Shown here: positions 1 to 12,600 of the stretch, in pieces
How the letters are laid out: each line of letters opens with the position of its first letter
Position numbering within the stretch: position 1 is the stretch's first letter
NCBI RefSeq assembly: GCF_004210375.1
Contig: NC_134825.1
Coordinates: forward strand, 68,563,558-68,627,557
DNA: 64,000 bases
Reading direction: 5' to 3'
DNA from: Tachypleus tridentatus
Lineage: Eukaryota > Arthropoda > Merostomata > Xiphosura > Limulidae
The notes under the pieces: generated by a model
Told to the model about the DNA's origin: nothing
The model's input: only the letters and a program-made list of their open reading frames with translations
The model's database searches: none
Translations under genes and position numbers: made by a program

Positions 1-409
1 TTCTGTTAAACTTCAGTTCGGCTCTCTTCACGACCCTGTTCATCTTTGTAATTACTTGAAATCCAATTTATAATGATGTAATTGTTATATAGTGCATAGA
101 AATTTCATTTTTGTATGCTGTAAAAATATTTCCAAATCAAATAACTTCCCAATAAGCACTCATTCTCGGTATCAATTATGCACACATTATACTGTATAGA
201 TAAACTTTCCACAGGGGTGGAGGAAGTTCCAGCTTTCCTGTTGTTGGACCTTTTTATACATTTGCAGTTAGAATCAGTAAATGGTCTGGCTTCTTTAAAT
301 AACAACTTATTATCTCATATGAAGGAGATACGTTTTCGTAGCTCATCTTTGCCTGTAAACCCAATTAATTCTTATTTTCTGATGCCATTGGACTCAACTT
401 GTTGACTGT
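1..409. other. Unassigned AT-rich flank
   Basis: Short open frames on both strands have no recognisable domain and no supporting splice sites. I see no gene here; it lies just upstream of a LINE relic. Confidence 0.5.
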
Positions 410-429
410 CAAGGACCGTGTGTCTGCTG

Positions 430-1190
430 GTGTACAACATTATTCACACGTTAAATCAACTCACGCACAGGCGTCTTACAAGTTTAACATCTCCGAACAC
501 GAGTTTTCCAGGATCGAGACATTAGGACAGTTACCAAGATGCTCGTATACAAGGCAGTTGTTATCCCCATTATACTGTACGTATCTGAAACATGGATCAC
601 ATATCATCGACACCTGAACCAGTTGGAACGCTTCCATCAGAGATGACCCCAGGGTATCTTGAAGATTAAATGGGCGGAATACAAAACCAACCTCAACGTC
701 CTCGAAGAAGCGAAAATCAACAGCATCGAAGCCACCATCATCAAGAGCCGCCTCCAATTGACAAGCCACATGCTTCAAATGGATGACAGCCGACTCCCAA
801 AACAACTTCTGTATACTCAACTGAGAAATGGGAAACGAATGAGAGGAGAACAGAAGAATCGGTTCAATGATGGCCTGAAGAGAACACTCAAGAGCTGCAA
901 CATTGATGTTAAACACTGGGAAACTCTAGCTCACGACCGAACCACCTGGATACCCCTTATCTATCAGAGAGCAGAATTATTTGAGTTATCAAAAGACAAC
1001 ATTTTGAAGAGAAGTGAGAGAAGAGGAAACAACGCCAGCTTCTACTAAAACCTCTCCTTCCCTCTGAACTGACCTGCCTTCATTGTCAGAAGATCTGTGC
1101 AGCAAGGATTGGCTTCATTAGCCATCTCCAGACCCATGTATGAAATTGGAGAACCAACATCCTCGACCTCGAGGGATCACCACGACGACA
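430..1190 (+). pseudogene. 3' end of a degenerate LINE (non-LTR retrotransposon) ORF2
   Basis: The plus strand encodes the C-terminal part of a LINE reverse-transcriptase polyprotein. In order there is a thumb-like segment ending near 'YVSETW' and 'NQLERFHQR' (about 540-645), an in-frame TGA at 643-645, then 'ILKIKWAEY', 'NVLEEA', 'SIEATIIKSRL', 'LPKQLLY', 'GKRMRG' and 'WETLAHDR' (659-1048). A final Cys-Cys-His-His knuckle with C-x2-C and H-x3-H spacing ('CLHCQKIC...SHLQTH') follows at about 1075-1140. This is the usual tail order of LINE families whose ORF2 ends in a zinc knuckle. The frame is broken by the stop and probably by small indels upstream, so it is dead and 5'-truncated. I cannot assign the clade by eye. 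No poly(A) tail is obvious. Confidence 0.8.
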
Positions 1191-1900
1191 TGTCTGGTAA
1201 TTGTCATTATGGTGTTGTCTCCTTGATTTATTATAAGCTGTTGATTTCTCTCGCTCTTAGAGTGATGGTTGTGTTTCACAAATTTATAACAGTTGCCTTT
1301 TGCTGACGTCCTTAGGGAGGAGGTTTTATTCCTTACTAGTTTTTACCAATAGTTGTTTGCAATATCTTTTTTTACGACACAGTTCGAAATACCTATTGTC
1401 TTATAGTTCCTTTTTTTCGTCCCCCGCTGACACAGCCGAAACTCTACGGTTTAACAACAATGGACTCAGCAGATAGCCTGATGTGGCTTTGCTATAAGAA
1501 AACACACACTCTTTCCTTCGTTCTGTGCAATTAATTGTTAAATTAATAATTTCAATTATTCCAAACTACCATCAGACAGAATGATGTTTGCACATTGTTT
1601 AATCTCATTATTCTGTCACTTCTGAATGGTGTCTTTAGTTCTTTATCTGTGTTTTTAACGAGTTCAAGTTATATCATTAACTGAAAAACTTCCTAGATGG
1701 GCATATAATTTGCTTTAGAATATTATCATGTATTAAAGCATCTATGCATCAATCGGGGAATGAAATCCATAACTACACGTGGAGCATTAATATAAGATAA
1801 TATGGCAAGCTTTTCCACAATATCTTATTATTGTTTCTGTTCTTCAGCCTTGGTTTGAAAACTTTTATTTTACTGTTTATTATTCCAAACTTGTTTGCCC
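1191..1900. other. No gene seen
   Basis: AT-rich DNA downstream of the LINE relic. No splice-framed exon, SINE head or terminal repeat was recognised. Confidence 0.5.
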
Positions 1901-2025
1901 TGTAGTGGCATAGTGGTACGTCTGCGGACTCACACTGTCAGAAACCTGGTTCCGAAATCCGTGGTTGGCAGAGCACAGATAGCCCATTGCGTAGATTTGT
2001 GCTTAATTGCAAACAAACAGGGCAG
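1901..2025 (+). repeat. tRNA-derived SINE, family B (plus)
   Basis: Diverged head 'AGTGGCATAGTGGTACGTCT', a B-box-like 'GGTTCCGAAATCC', then 'GCAGAGCACAGATAGCCCATT' shortened and a tail 'GCTTAATTGCAAACAAACA'. The same layout recurs, mostly inverted, at 3.2, 6.95, 15.5 and 26.2 kb, which defines a second SINE family beside the common one. Confidence 0.7.
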
Positions 2026-2034
2026 TCACCAGTA

Positions 2035-3155
2035 CTTCATAATTGTTATGACTCTCAGCTGGAAAATTGCTTAATGTTGTTAAGGCTTGTTCTTTTAAGC
2101 AGTCAATAAGGGGAAACTTATTACTTGCTAGATCATCTATTAACTTTAGAGATGATTTTAAACTGAACCTTATATCCCTCCCATTATACTCCGCTGTTTT
2201 CTCTATTTGACAAAGTTATTTAACTCACTTGAAAATATTGTAACTAATAGACATCATGATAGATTCTGGATAGTCCAGAAAATTACTGCAGTCATAGAGG
2301 GCACAGTTGTTGATCTTGTTAGGTTGTTGTTTTTAATGCAAAGCTATACAAATATCTACGCTCTGGTCACCGTGAGAAATCGAATCCCAGATTTCGTCAA
2401 TGTAATATTACTTCTGACACACAACATTTGTCAACGAAATGGTGTATCTTATTGAATTTTTCATATTTAAAAGAATTAAATTTGTAACGAATACTGAGAG
2501 GAGTGTGACTGGTTTGGTCCTTGGACTTTCCATTTTCTTTTTCTGTCACTGATGTTCTTTTCTCTCTCATTGATTTTAATGTTATAATCTTTCTTCATCA
2601 ATGTTTCCTTGTATTAAACAAGTTTTTGTCATTACAAGCTTCCACTTCATTAATGCCTTTTTGTATATTGTCATTGTAGTCTTTATGTAGTCCAAAGAAG
2701 TTTCTACTATTTCACATCTGCTCTTATAAAAATTTCTACACATCTTCCGTAACTTCTTCGAACTTGTTTTCAACTAATTATATCTTTTTTCTTAATCATA
2801 TTACAGGGCCTTTCTTTTAATTTCCTGTCTTTCTTTGTTTTTACTGGTACTCTTTTAACGGTATGTTTCTTGCTAATTGTTCTCCTCTTCACTCTTTCGT
2901 CATTTCTAGCAACTTTTCCATCTAACTTCGAACGCATGGTTGCATCATGAAGTTTATCCTATATTTCATTTTATTTTTATCAAAGTAAAGCTAACTGCGA
3001 GACCAGTATTGTTGCGATTCCTATCTTTTAGGCAAGTTCTTGTTGGTTATTTGGTGAGGTGGAAAAATTACAAGTTAAACTGATACCCAGCAATAGAGAT
3101 AACTTACAAATAAAACTAAACCGTCTCTTGTTAGATTTCCTCTCGTATGGATGAT
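2035..3155. other. No gene; one SINE family B remnant
   Basis: AT-rich. About 2325-2400 (minus) keeps fragments of SINE family B ('AATGCAAAGCTATACAAATA', 'AATCGAATCCCAGATTT'). The small open frames at 2207-2455 and 2582-2773 show no domain. Confidence 0.45.
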
Positions 3156-3161
3156 AGAAAC

Positions 3162-3290
3162 TGTTTTTGTTTGTTTGAAATTAAGCACAAAGCTACATAA
3201 TGGGCTTTTTATGTGTTCTTGACCACCACAGGTATCGAAACCTAGTTCCTAGTGGTGTGAGTCCACATACGTACCGCTGTGCCAATGATA
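3162..3290 (-). repeat. SINE family B (minus)
   Basis: Reads inverted: tail 'GTTTGTTTGAAATTAAGCAC', 'AAAGCTACATAATGGGC', a B-box complement 'GGTATCGAAACC', and head 'CATACGTACCGCTGTGCCA'. Confidence 0.75.
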
Positions 3291-3705
3291 TAAACTAAAA
3301 AAAACTCATTCATTTAATAACACTTGACAAATAAAACATTTGCTACTGGAAAAGATTCAAATGATTATGGGTAATTTGATGGTGCTAGTTTCAGAAATGT
3401 AGTGAGAATTTGTTCATCTCCTATATATTTTGAGTTATTGTAATATCTCAATATTTTAGCAGCAGTATGTGAAATACCATGCAATCAACAGATTTATGTT
3501 GTGCAGTTAAATTTACTTGGACAGTTTAACTGAGCAAAAGGCATATATTTTTGATAATAACTTCAAACACTGACTGTATTGTGTTGATATAAAATTTCAA
3601 ATATATTGTTTTACATGTTATATAACGAATTTAATATTATATATTTATTTCAATATCTATGTTGCTTCAGTTTAATTTATTTTTAGAAGTGAGTATAATA
3701 TATAT

Positions 3706-4500
3706 TGTTAAACGTGTATTGCGAAAGTCCCGCCTGTTCTATAAATGTGTGGAAGGTTCTCGAACATAAGAATCAACAATGTGTGATGTGTGTTTGTAAA
3801 ATACCAGTATTGTTGCCTTAACTAAAATTTCTAGAATATCTCCTCTCAAGCTTGTTAAGGGGTAACCAACTCAATGCAGGAAGAGAGTTTTATTATATTG
3901 TTAGTTTGCTACAATCAGTGTTCTATAAATTTCGAAAGCTATAATTGTGGTAAACGCTAATTGATTGGAGAACTACAAATATTTGACCAGGAACGTTTAA
4001 AGATTTCGAATACTTCAAACAGCTTAAGTTCAGTGAATTAACTTCGGACTTTAGTATTTCTACAAGGACATTTAATATCTTCGTCGGAGAAAAGTGAGCT
4101 TGTAAACGGCGTGATGCTAGCCGTTAAGTGAAGTGTAACTATATAAATATAAAATTATAGTTCGTTGTGAACCGTCGATAAGACATTCATTTACAGACCA
4201 AATATAAGACTCTCTATTGTTTGCCACTTTGTAAACCTGTTGTACATAAACTATTATTTATAGCAACTGTTATTATAAATTGTATTGTTGTTTGTATATT
4301 AAAAGATATTTGTGTTAAGAAAGAAAATTGTGTGTATCTTGTTAGCATATGATGTGCGATGCCGGGCAGCATTCATCGCCAAAAGTCCAGTTTCTTCAAT
4401 TGAATAACTAAATTGACGATCACTGATATAAAGTGTCCACAACGGAAAGTGTTCAGTGGCATCACATCTTGAGCCACGGACCTTTCGATACGCATTAGAG
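3706..4500 (+). repeat. LTR-like repeat, copy 1 (right edge uncertain)
   Basis: Begins TGTTAA and shares an ordered series of blocks with 33.95-34.7 kb: 'TTGCGAAA..CCGCCT', 'TTCTCGA', 'GTCAACAAT'-like, 'CTCTCCTC'-like, 'TATTTGAC..GGAACGTTT', and an AT-rich run near 4260-4330 ending 'TGTGT'. The second copy is followed by a primer-binding site, so I interpret this one as a solo or truncated LTR of the same family. No primer-binding site is visible downstream. The 3' boundary could lie anywhere between about 4340 and 4510. Confidence 0.55.
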
Positions 4501-4519
4501 CACGTGAACCACTATATAA

Positions 4520-6350
4520 TCAGAAACTACTTTAAATTACAGAAAGTAGTTTAAATATAGAATTAAACTACTCATGGTAACGAAGATTACTCCTGAATGC
4601 AATTATAGAAATCGACATTTTATTGTTTACGTGAACAATTCACATGCCCTTTGTAACAATAGGTGTCTGTTTCGGTACATTGTGTTTCCACTACTTACAT
4701 GGGAAGATAATTCGAATTTTGTCTTCCAGTGTGATAATTGTTGGTGTTGGTGATAAACTCTGTTTCTGTTTCTATATAACTGAGTGATAATGGTGCATGT
4801 TGATGGATGTGGAGAGTATAGGCTTAGCTACAAAATTATGTAAGGATCTAAATCTAAACACCATGGATACCTAAACTTAACACCATGTATACTTTAGATA
4901 ACCATGAACATGGATACATTTGTAAATCTAATAAAAGTGTATAAGATTTGTAGCTAATTGTAGTTTATATATATTATTTACAAAGATGGAGGGCGAATTC
5001 CTCAGCCTCATATGAAGCTCTACACTCATGTTTGATGGTATATAAACTATCACAACTAATTGTAGGTGTATTTTGGTTTTTAGAAGAAAGGTTTTGAACA
5101 CGCTGTAAAAAAACAACGACAAAAACTAATCTGTACACTATTATACTATTATAATTATTATAATGAATAGTCAACTATATGTTACATATTAACCGTTAAC
5201 TGCACAACTTAGCGTTAATAATCACTAGTATACTACCATTAAACTGCGTCTGAGCTTCAGGACGGCAACTGATGTGGCTGTAAGTCACTGTATCGACAGT
5301 AACAGCTTTTCAGTATACAGCTTAAGATAAAGAAGGTCTAATTAAGGTCTGATTGAACAGCTCGTATGAACTTTATTCATGAAACTACAATTGACAACAA
5401 CACCTGTCCTCCTTAGGGACAAGAGGTGTGTAAAAACATTACTTCAAATATGTATTTTTCTATTATTGGTCACTGCTTAACATTTTTGTTGTTGTTGTTC
5501 AAATACAATACGTTTGTTATGGTTCAGCGGTTAGTTTAAGAACCTAAAACGCTAAATTTCAGGATTTCATCTTTGCAGTGGGTACAACCGGGAAATTCCT
5601 TTGTCCAGCTTTGAGCTTAATATCAAAGACCGAATTCATCAGATATGCTGAGCACACAACAGATAAAGGTATTTCTGTGTAGCAGTAACAGGTCGTTTTC
5701 AGCTACTTTAAACACTTAATATATATTTTCTGCTTGTTTTCAAATGTTAAAAATATATATGACTAAGTTTATACAGTTTATTTCACAGACTTAAAGTGGT
5801 TTGTTTTTATTCAGCTGAGATGTTTAATCATAATTCAGTGAAATGTTATTTTAAGCAAAGCAAATAAAACAGCGGATCTATTAAATTTCGAGAAACATCA
5901 TATTTGTAACGGAAATATTTGCCAACAAAAGACGCCTACGTAAACTAAGTGTTAACCTAATTCTTTATTTATGTACAAAAAAGTCATAAATAACGTTGTT
6001 TAAAATAAATAATTTACTTATATACAAATTTGATATACATTAATCTTAACATTTCATGACGCACTACATCTTTCAGTCTACACAGTTGATTGAATCAATT
6101 TGTTTTAGAACATAAAGAAATTCACCAAAATTCTGTGTTGTTAGATGGTTCTATTATTCATTGATTGTAACCATTTGAAATTCCTTTGCAATTCCTACCT
6201 TTCTTATCAAACAAAATAATTTTACTGTATTCAACAAACACAGAATTTTTTTCAAAGTACAATATTTGTAATATACTATGGGAATGATTAACTAATTATA
6301 GCATTATAATCCGACGTCAAGGATATCATACCTTTTCTATTTTAGGTTTT
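4520..6350. other. No gene seen (3' flank of the anosmin-like gene)
   Basis: AT-rich DNA with short frames only and no SINE or terminal repeat. It lies downstream of the anosmin-like gene, which is on the minus strand. Confidence 0.5.
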
Positions 6351-6353
6351 TTT

Positions 6354-6359
6354 TTTATT
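6354..6359 (-). terminator. Candidate polyadenylation signal of the anosmin-like gene
   Basis: TTTATT on the plus strand reads AATAAA on the minus strand, about 90 bases past the stop codon at 6448. It is the first such hexamer downstream. Confidence 0.45.
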
Positions 6360-6447
6360 GTAGAATTATGCTGCACAGAGAACACCAGTTGAATAAATCA
6401 TGGTATTCATGTTCGCTGAACATACAACTTGCAGAAGACTGTGCTTT

Positions 6448-6644
6448 TCAATCATCTGTTATCGCTGCTTTCCAGGGATGATTTTGTAGACTTGAAGGAA
6501 TATCAAAAATGGAATAGTTGTTTGGAAGTTCGGAGTCATATATAAATTCTTTTTCTGACTCGTAGATTGGACTTAAAGGTCTAGCTCCAAAAGACACCAT
6601 ATTTATGTCAGTTTTTTGTGGAGAACTGTAAACAAAACTGCCCC
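6448..6644 (-). CDS. Anosmin-like gene, exon 9 (cytoplasmic tail and stop)
   Basis: 197 bases of coding sequence. The tail contains several acidic/tyrosine patches ('PIYESEKEFIYDSE') and ends 'KAAITDD'. Acceptor gctcaccag is followed by the frame that completes the split Gly codon. Confidence 0.75.
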
Positions 6645-9600
6645 CTGGTGAGCATAAAGTTTTACAAAAAAAAGATAAGTAAATCAACGATAACATAACA
6701 AAAAAGTGAATTGTTACAATTTTAAACAAAAAAATATTGTGTTATATATGCTTGTTAATTCTATAAATACTTTTAGATGAATAGCCTGCCACGTAACCGC
6801 AATTTTGCTTGAACATTATTATAATGATTTTTTTCTTAGATTTTCTTTATATTATTTGGTAAAAAAAAGGAATGATGGAAAGTCTAATCCGCTTAGCATT
6901 ATCAAAACGATGTATTTCTTAAACGTATAACGTTATTGTTTTGAACTAAGCTACACAATGCTATGCCCAACACGGGTATCGAAACCCCATTTTTAGCGTT
7001 GTAAGTCCACAGCCATACCGCTGAGCCACTGGGGGTCAACGTATAACGTCACCAATATTCATCAATAAGAATAACTATTCACATCAACCTAGTCTAACAG
7101 AAGTTCTAGTTGATAATTTCTTCCCGCTATTTCTCCACTGAAATATAAACTAATATTCATAGCATAGCGGCCCCACATGGCCAGGTGGGTTAAGGCGTTC
7201 GACTCGTAATTTGAGAGTCGCGGTTTCGAATCCCCGTCGCACCAAACATGCTCGCCCTTTCATGCGTGGGGGCGTTACATGTTACGATCAATCCCACTAT
7301 TCATTGGTAAAAAAGTTGGCGGTGTGTGGTGATGACTATCTGCCTTCCATCTAGTCTTACACTGCTAAATTAGGGACGACTAGCGCAGATAGCCCTTGAG
7401 TAGCTTTGCGCGAAATTTGAAACAAACAAACAAAACATAGTATAGTACTGAAATAGCTAATGAACTGCAGTAGCAGAACTGACTAATTCATTCACTAATT
7501 ACTTGCTAACTGGCTTTTTTATATATGGCTCAAATTGTTTCCTGACCTTTGAAAAACGTTTTAGAAAATAAGACCACGTACATCACCTTACATCAAATTC
7601 CTTTATGGGTAAAGAAGAAATTAAATGTCTGGAAACATTTATATTAGAAATATAGCCTACAAAAATATTAAAGGTTAAAATAAGCAAAATGTTCTTAGAA
7701 CGTTCCATAATTTCTGTGGATTTTCCTTCACCGAAATATCAGTTAAATACTTCTTAACAATTATAGCCTTATGCAGCTAGCTTGACAAGCGTCTGGACGA
7801 AAGAGACTTAGAGTAACGTGATATTAAACGCGTGCATACAGTTACATTACAAGTATACATTATTGACATCTTTTATACGTTGGCCTATAGATGTTTTCAA
7901 ATAATTACGTTGTTAACGATGTAGAGCTCTAGTTATAAAGCAGTTACACGTTTTAATACATAATCCCATAACGATATATGAACGTTCAGTAACTGCACAA
8001 TACAACTAATAAACATATTTTACACTTGACTGCATTTAACACACAAAATCTGGGAAGAAAAGTACTAGTAATAGAACTAATAAAGTATACGATGGGTAAG
8101 TACGTTATCAAATTACTACCCTGCAAATAATCACGTGATTCTTCTATATTTTTTCGGAGAATAACTGGCATTCTTCGGATAGGTTGATGCTGACGCTTTT
8201 TACGATAAGTCTTTTTACATAAACAGCAAGTCATTAAAACCGCGAGCACTGAGGAAAAACACGCTGCACAGCCGGCAATTACTTCCACTCTCAAACAGCC
8301 TAAAAAAAAAGAAAGAAAGGATAATGATATTTTGTCTTATAATTAAAGACATAAAACATAAAAAAAAATTAGGATATTCTGATATTTCTGTCTTAGTTAC
8401 CTGAAGAGGTATAATTTAGTATCACCCGGCTAATATAGGGTTTATTCTAATATACGGTAGAGGTAACCTGTGTTGGCTTCGATGTGTTTGTGTTTTCTTA
8501 TAGCAATGCCAAATCGGGCTATCTGCTGAGCCCACCGAGAGGAATCGAAACCCTGATTTTAGTGTTGTAAATCTGTAGACTTACCGCTGTACTAGCGGAG
8601 GGTAACGTGTTTGATTGCAGAAATTAAAATACGTACTTAAGATTAAAAACACCAAAAATAAGACAAAAATTGTACGCATTTTGTCTTGTTCTCGCCTATG
8701 AATTTATTTCTTTTTGCAGTTACAATGAGGAGAGACTTGTCGCATTATCATGTTATTTATTTATCAAACACTATTAAAGAACCAGTTAAAGACTTTTATT
8801 CAAATATTGTATCACTCAATTCCAAGATGTCATTAGTGAAAGTTATTAGAACGTTATAATTTTGACTTGGTTTATTAATCAGTGAATTTAAACAATTGCA
8901 TAATAAAAAAAATTAAAAATACGCCTTGATTGAATGTGAATTTAAATTACTTTGATAAAACCACGTGCTAATGGTAACTAACCTAAACATTTGTGTGAAA
9001 TCGAAGTAGTAACTGGTGCAATTCCATGAGTATCCACAGTCAAATTTTCACTGAGTGGCTCATGCTCGTTAGTAGCTGTGTAGTCTTTGACCTAGATACA
9101 AGGAAACACGAATTAGCTTTAACGAAAATAAAATTAATAGCGATAGTTTTCTATTTTGTACGAGTGGTACGTGTAACAATAAAAAAAAGATATTTGTCTT
9201 ATAAAACAATGTAATCCAGTTTAACGACTGAAAGTGTTTGAGCTTGAAGTCCGAATGAGCTCAAATTATTGGTCAAAGCTTAAACTCAGATTGACAGTCA
9301 AAACTCGAATTCAGCTTGATGTTTAAAACTTCCTTTCATCTGGTAAAAAGTGTCAGAAACTTAACACAAGTCTGTCACTCCAAGGTACACGGAATATCCC
9401 AAAGATAAATCCCAAAGATAAATATTTTCATTACACCAGTTTCTATTTAAATACATGTTTGAGTCCTACCTTAGCTTCAAATTAAGTTGTTCTTGTTTAT
9501 TTCAGAAGCGATATTTTCACATATTTTATTGAAATAATAAAATAACAAAAACCAATGAAAATATAAAAAGTAAAGTCGCTGTGATGGAAAGGTAATATAT

Positions 9601-12600
9601 TTTCAACGTTGGGACGTGACACTGACCACTTATTTCTATTTCCTTTAGAATTAACTTATTTGTTTATCACAAATATGCTGAATAATTAACATAATCCTAA
9701 GTCAACATTATTCCAAATACGAAATCTTTTCTCATGCTAGAAATTACCAAATCATCTAATATACTGACCTGAACAGTATATAAAGTTTCAGGCCACAGAG
9801 TTAGTTTCACAACGTTATCGGCTGTATACAAATGCCCAGTTATTTCAATTAAACCATCGAAAACCTTCCATGTAACTTCATACTTGGTAGTCTCAGTTGG
9901 TCGAAGAGCAGGCCACGTGATTATAGCCTCAACATTGAGAAAGTTGTCATCATAACTCAGCGAGAATAAAGTTGGTCTCCATGGGATATTTTTCTCGTCT
10001 ACTACTGCTGTAGGAACATTTGACGTGGCAACTTCACTAGTCTTATCTCTAGCAGCATTCGAATCAATATTTGGGGAGTACAGAACTGTTTGTTTTCCAA
10101 AAACACCTTCTGACGTCACAGCAACGATCTTAACTTCTGAAGGACGATTCAACCAACTGGCTTTGATGTTTGTTGTTTTCTTCAAAGTCTGCTCAGGAAA
10201 CCAAGAAAAATGTTTTGAACCCTAAAACTATTACACAACATATCAAACATTGTGATGTCACATAACTAATTTCTTTGTTCAGGAGCCTATAAAAATGTTC
10301 ACAATTTCGTATATAAATAGCCAACAAGTATTATTACTTTTCAATATAACATATTTAACTACGAACACTGACATATCATAAAAGAACCAAAATTAAAGAA
10401 ATCAAACAACAGTAAACCATCAAATAAATATGTAACCTAAAGGAATAAACCTTAGAGACAAGACAGGGTTGCTAGGGTGGGGTAATTAATTGCTCATCAT
10501 CATCTTCTCCTCTATCGTGATTGATATCGTGTGAGTGGGAAAGGGGCAACTATTATTTCTGTTTGTCTTATCTCATTAAATTGTTACATATTATAATTTA
10601 TCTCGGACGATCTTCCAATTTATTATGTTACGCATTACGATTTCAAATAGCTGGAAATTTTAATTTTAATTTAGAAGTTAAGTGAATTTCAACATGTGTC
10701 AGATTTATGATATTTGCTAGCAAGATTGATACAAACAAGTTTCTCTCTTAACACAAATATATTTTAAGATACAAATAACAATACAATTTATGATAACGGT
10801 TATTAGAAACAATGATTTATATACAAAAGTATCATAAGCTTATAAACAATACTGAGTCTTCTATCTGGTCTGGATGGAACTAAATATTTTATCGGGGGTT
10901 AAAGACGAACGAAGTAATTCTGTGTTCATACACAGGCACACTTCACTTGACGGGAAGCTAGCGAGCTTCTTCACAAGTGAGCTTTTTCCATTGAAGTTAT
11001 ACGATGTCTTGGTAGAAATACCAACGTCCAAAGCTAATTCACATTTAAGTACATAAGTTACATGCATTTTTAAATACATATTAAACTGAAACAAACAAAA
11101 ATATTGAAATAAATACATAACAGTGAATCCATTACAAAGCTTGCTAAATATATATTATACTCAACTTCTTTATGTTTTTATGAATTGCGCCTACCTGGAG
11201 TTTGAGAATAAACCGAAACATCAACCACTCCTACATTCAATTAGTTGCAGTCCGTAACATTTCAAATTCAGTACAATCTAACATGTGTATTGTTTTTGTT
11301 TTTTGAACATTCGGAAACTTCACCAAGAAACCATTATCTTGTTGGTCTTTACAAAAAAATGAAATTGTTTCTTGTTTTACCTTAGCTAATGCGATAAGTT
11401 AAATATAGATTAGTTCATAATATAGAACAATTTTTAGTAAGAACCAAGTTAACTCCGCTATAACAAAAATGCACGGTGGCTCAATGACAAACCTGAAGGG
11501 TTATAATAATAAAATCAGGTTTCGATGTTCGCAATGAATACAAAATAGATAACCCACTATAGCCCACAAATTAATAAAATAAATTTTAATCTTAAATCCA
11601 GGAGAAAATATCGATTTACGTACAAGAAATGCACATATGTGTGCATATGTAACTATAAAGATTATATATATATATACCTGCGTTACTTCTTCCCAGAGTT
11701 CGTCGTTTTTTGTCAGATTCCTTTTCACCAAGACAACATACACGATGCATTCTGGATTACTTCGCCTCCTGGAAACTGGAGCAGACCAAGTGAATTTGAT
11801 AGATTTATTTTTAGTTTCGAATTCAAGTCGAAGAGGACTAAGAGATGATCGTGTTCGAGATGAATTTGCGATGAAGTTACCTATCGAGCCAAAATAAATA
11901 CACTTGTAATGAAGGGCTCAATACGAAGAGTGTTTACACTTTTAGTCATATAATAAAAAACAAAACAACTCAAGACTTTGTTTTAGATTGTTAATAAATG
12001 GAACTATAACAGTGATTTTAAACAATAAAATATCTATATCAAAATTAGATTAAGTAATATACATCAGATTTTTAATCTTCGTGGTTCATTAGTATTGAGC
12101 AACCGAGTCACGAAATTTTAAAAATAATTTAATATTAACAAAAGTTTCAACTTTGAAAGATGTCTCTGTAAACAATAAAGTGTACTCTTATTATCTTTTA
12201 AGGACTTATGTTATTGACCATTTAATTTTTTGTGCTGAACAATTCTCCCACTAAATATTTTGAGATGAGTAAATGAGCGTGTTTTCTTAGAACAAAGTCA
12301 CAACGGGTAATCTGCTGAGCCCATCGACGAGAATCGAACCCTTCATTTAAGCTGGGGACGTGAGTAAATGATGAATGGACCCTATTTTTAATGACTGTTA
12401 TTATTTGTTTCGTTTTTTGTAGTTAATACTTCCTACGCAAAATTATGACGTAAACATTAAACAGCGATTATGGTGTAACTTTCGATCACGAAGCCTAAAA
12501 CTGAGAGTAATTACAAACAAAAACTAAGCGTTTTGGAATACTTACGTCTATGTCCCTCAAGGTAAAATTCACAAGCTTTGTCACATCCCAGAAACTGAAA

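Noticed and set aside
476-916. 146-codon minus-strand open frame
   Set aside because: It is antisense to the LINE ORF2 remnant on the plus strand, which has clear family motifs.
7169-7240. tRNA-like sequences with A and B boxes (also at 18127, 21427, 55611 and elsewhere)
   Set aside because: Each is followed by the same SINE body and AAAC tail and does not fold into a proper cloverleaf with anticodon arm by eye; they are SINE heads, not tRNA genes.
10861-11118. Minus-strand frame of 85 codons with an acceptor-like 'TTTGTTTCAG' inside it
   Set aside because: It lies between exons 5 and 6 of the anosmin-like gene, which already join in phase (WEEVTQ then TLKKTT) and complete an FN3 domain; the frame ends in a stop and has no donor.
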